Source: an uncultured Methanobrevibacter sp.
GTDB taxonomy: Archaea > Methanobacteriota > Methanobacteria > Methanobacteriales > Methanobacteriaceae
Direction: 5' to 3'
NCBI GenBank assembly: GCA_902782595.1
Contig: CACZNW010000050.1
Location: 1-12,858 of the forward strand
Length of the DNA: 12,858 nt
Shown here: one piece after another, positions 11,769 to 12,858 of the stretch
How positions within the stretch are numbered: position 1 is the first letter of the stretch
Layout: each line of letters opens with the position of its first letter
The notes under the pieces: model-generated
The model's database searches: none
Told to the model about the DNA's origin: nothing
What the model saw: only the letters and a program-made list of their open reading frames with translations
Position numbers and translations under genes: made by a program

Positions 11769-12794
11769 TTAGTAGTATTCGTCATCTTCATCTTCTTCAA
11801 CAGTGCGGTCTATTTTTTTGATTTTTCGGATTACCTTATTTATTTCATCTATTCCTTCGCCTTCAATGGCTGTGATGAAAATGGAGTTTTCCTCATCATC
11901 AATATATTTATTGAGATATTCACTGTCTTCCACCAAATCCATTTTATTGAATAGATAATAGACTGGAATTTCTGAAAATATTTTTTCGATTTGTTTTAGG
12001 AGATTATACTGATTATCCAGATGGAATCCGCAGGTTTCAGAGGCATCAAAGATAAACAGTATTGCATCAGCCAAATGTTCAAGAGCAACAATTGCATTCA
12101 TCTCAATGTCGTTCATTTCCAGTACCGGGCGGTCCAGAAGTCCAGGAGTGTCAATAATCTGTATGTTTTTCCAGTGCATTTCAGTATGGCCTATCTGAAT
12201 ACCCTTTGTTGTAAAGGGATAGTTCGCAACTTGGGGGTCGGCTCCGGTAATCTGTCTTAGGAGTGTGGATTTTCCCACATTTGGAAATCCTGCAATAACG
12301 ATTGTGGTTGCATCAAAGTCAATTGTAGGCATATTCCTCAAGTTCTGTTTTGCAAAGTCAAGGAAATCCAGATCTTTTTTAATTTTATTAACTACCGATG
12401 CTATCCTGCCGTAGGCCTGTTTTTGAATTGCAGTTGCTTTTTCTGAAGGGTTCTTTCTGATTTTTGCACCGTATTCCTTTTCAAGTTGGGTAATAATTCC
12501 ATAAGCCCAGTTAAGCCCTCCAAGAGCTTGTTTCATATCATCCACTCCGACGGTAATGTCGATATAATCCTGATAAAATGGATGCAGGCTTTCAATTTCG
12601 GGAACTGCATCAAGAATTGATTTCAATTTGTCTTTAATAACTTGACATGATGTGACAACTCTTCTTTCTTCGATTCTTTTTCCTTTCAAATGTTTTGGTA
12701 TTTTTTGACTTCTAAGCAAGTCCGCTTGCTTTTTTCCACGACTGAATCCCTTATCTAACAATTCATCAGGTGTGGGTATTGTTGGTATCATCAT
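11769..12794 (-). CDS. NOG1/Obg-family GTP-binding protein (ribosome biogenesis)
   Basis: The product (341 aa) is an archaeal homologue of nucleolar GTP-binding protein 1 in the Obg superfamily, whose eukaryotic members act in large-subunit assembly. The helical N-terminal NOG1 domain covers about residues 1-160, including RRVVTSCQVIKDKL, FYQDYIDI and LNWAYGI. The G domain is complete: G1 GFPNVGKST (169-177), G2 PFTTKG (193-198), G3 DTPG (215-218), G4 NKMD (283-286) and G5 TAIEG (308-312). It ends in a short acidic tail (EEDEDDEYY) and lacks the long C-terminal extension of eukaryotic NOG1, as is normal for archaea. The protein opens with two Met codons (12794, 12791); GTGAT at 12798-12802 on the minus strand fits the second slightly better. 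A TATA-like GCATATAAGC lies near 12820. Confidence 0.92.
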   Translation of the reverse strand: MMIPTIPTPDELLDKGFSRGKKQADLLRSQKIPKHLKGKRIEERRVVTSCQVIKDKLKSILDAVPEIESLHPFYQDYIDITVGVDDMKQALGGLNWAYGIITQLEKEYGAKIRKNPSEKATAIQKQAYGRIASVVNKIKKDLDFLDFAKQNLRNMPTIDFDATTIVIAGFPNVGKSTLLRQITGADPQVANYPFTTKGIQIGHTEMHWKNIQIIDTPGLLDRPVLEMNDIEMNAIVALEHLADAILFIFDASETCGFHLDNQYNLLKQIEKIFSEIPVYYLFNKMDLVEDSEYLNKYIDDEENSIFITAIEGEGIDEINKVIRKIKKIDRTVEEDEDDEYY

Positions 12795-12815
12795 TATATC
12801 ACTCTAAATATCAGT

Positions 12816-12827
12816 TGCTTATATGCT
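12816..12827 (-). promoter_or_regulatory. Candidate TATA element of the NOG1 gene
   Basis: On the minus strand the stretch reads AGCATATAAGCA. Normal archaeal spacing gives a transcript start a few bases before the ATG at 12794, hence a very short leader containing at most the weak GAGTGAT site. Confidence 0.45.
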
Positions 12828-12858
12828 TTCTCTCTCAACCTTTCTATACTATAGTTTA

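Overview
The window reads as a chromosomal segment of a methanogenic archaeon of the order Methanobacteriales, most likely Methanobrevibacter or a close relative. The basis is protein content (archaeal IF5A followed by agmatinase, DUF447, archaeal NOG1, the archaeal LOR/SDH-type ornithine cyclodeaminase), low GC content, archaeal TATA boxes such as TTTATATA, and Shine-Dalgarno sites of the GGAGGTGAT type. The genus is inferred from overall character, not from a database match.

Layout. 1-983 (+): the 3' end of translation factor aIF5A, then agmatinase (speB). 1084-2421 (+): an AzgA/PbuG-type purine permease with a perfect inverted repeat just before its ribosome binding site and a hairpin-plus-T-run terminator after it. 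2460-2738 (-): a small winged-helix regulator. Divergent from it, 2855-5363 (+) is a tight operon of four uncharacterised genes: a secreted or membrane-anchored protein, an alpha-helical protein, a zinc-ribbon/PH-like/SHOCT protein, and a protein with four zinc ribbons and a C-terminal membrane segment. 5464-8402 (+): a two-gene operon for ornithine cyclodeaminase and adenine deaminase. 8399-9034 (-): a DUF447 protein whose stop codon overlaps that of adenine deaminase. 9110-10120 (+): a double-SIS sugar-phosphate isomerase-like protein. 10154-10747 (-): an Hsp20 chaperone with an unusual N-terminal 11-residue repeat. 11133-11348 (-) and 11450-11740 (+): two small divergent genes of unknown function. 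11769-12794 (-): a NOG1/Obg-family GTPase.

How the genes may work together. The permease and adenine deaminase form a plausible adenine/hypoxanthine salvage route although they lie 4 kb apart. Agmatinase supplies putrescine, the precursor of the polyamine used to modify aIF5A, which gives a rationale for that gene pair. Ornithine cyclodeaminase makes proline from ornithine. Agmatinase, ornithine cyclodeaminase and adenine deaminase release urea or ammonia.

The most interesting part is 2739-5363. The four-gene operon links a surface protein to intracellular zinc-ribbon proteins and faces a candidate regulator across a region with two perfect palindromes, each just upstream of one of the two divergent TATA boxes. 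The first gene has an excellent ribosome binding site and signal-anchor coding sequence, but its expected start codon is ATC rather than ATG. No tRNA, rRNA, CRISPR array, insertion sequence or attachment site was recognised.
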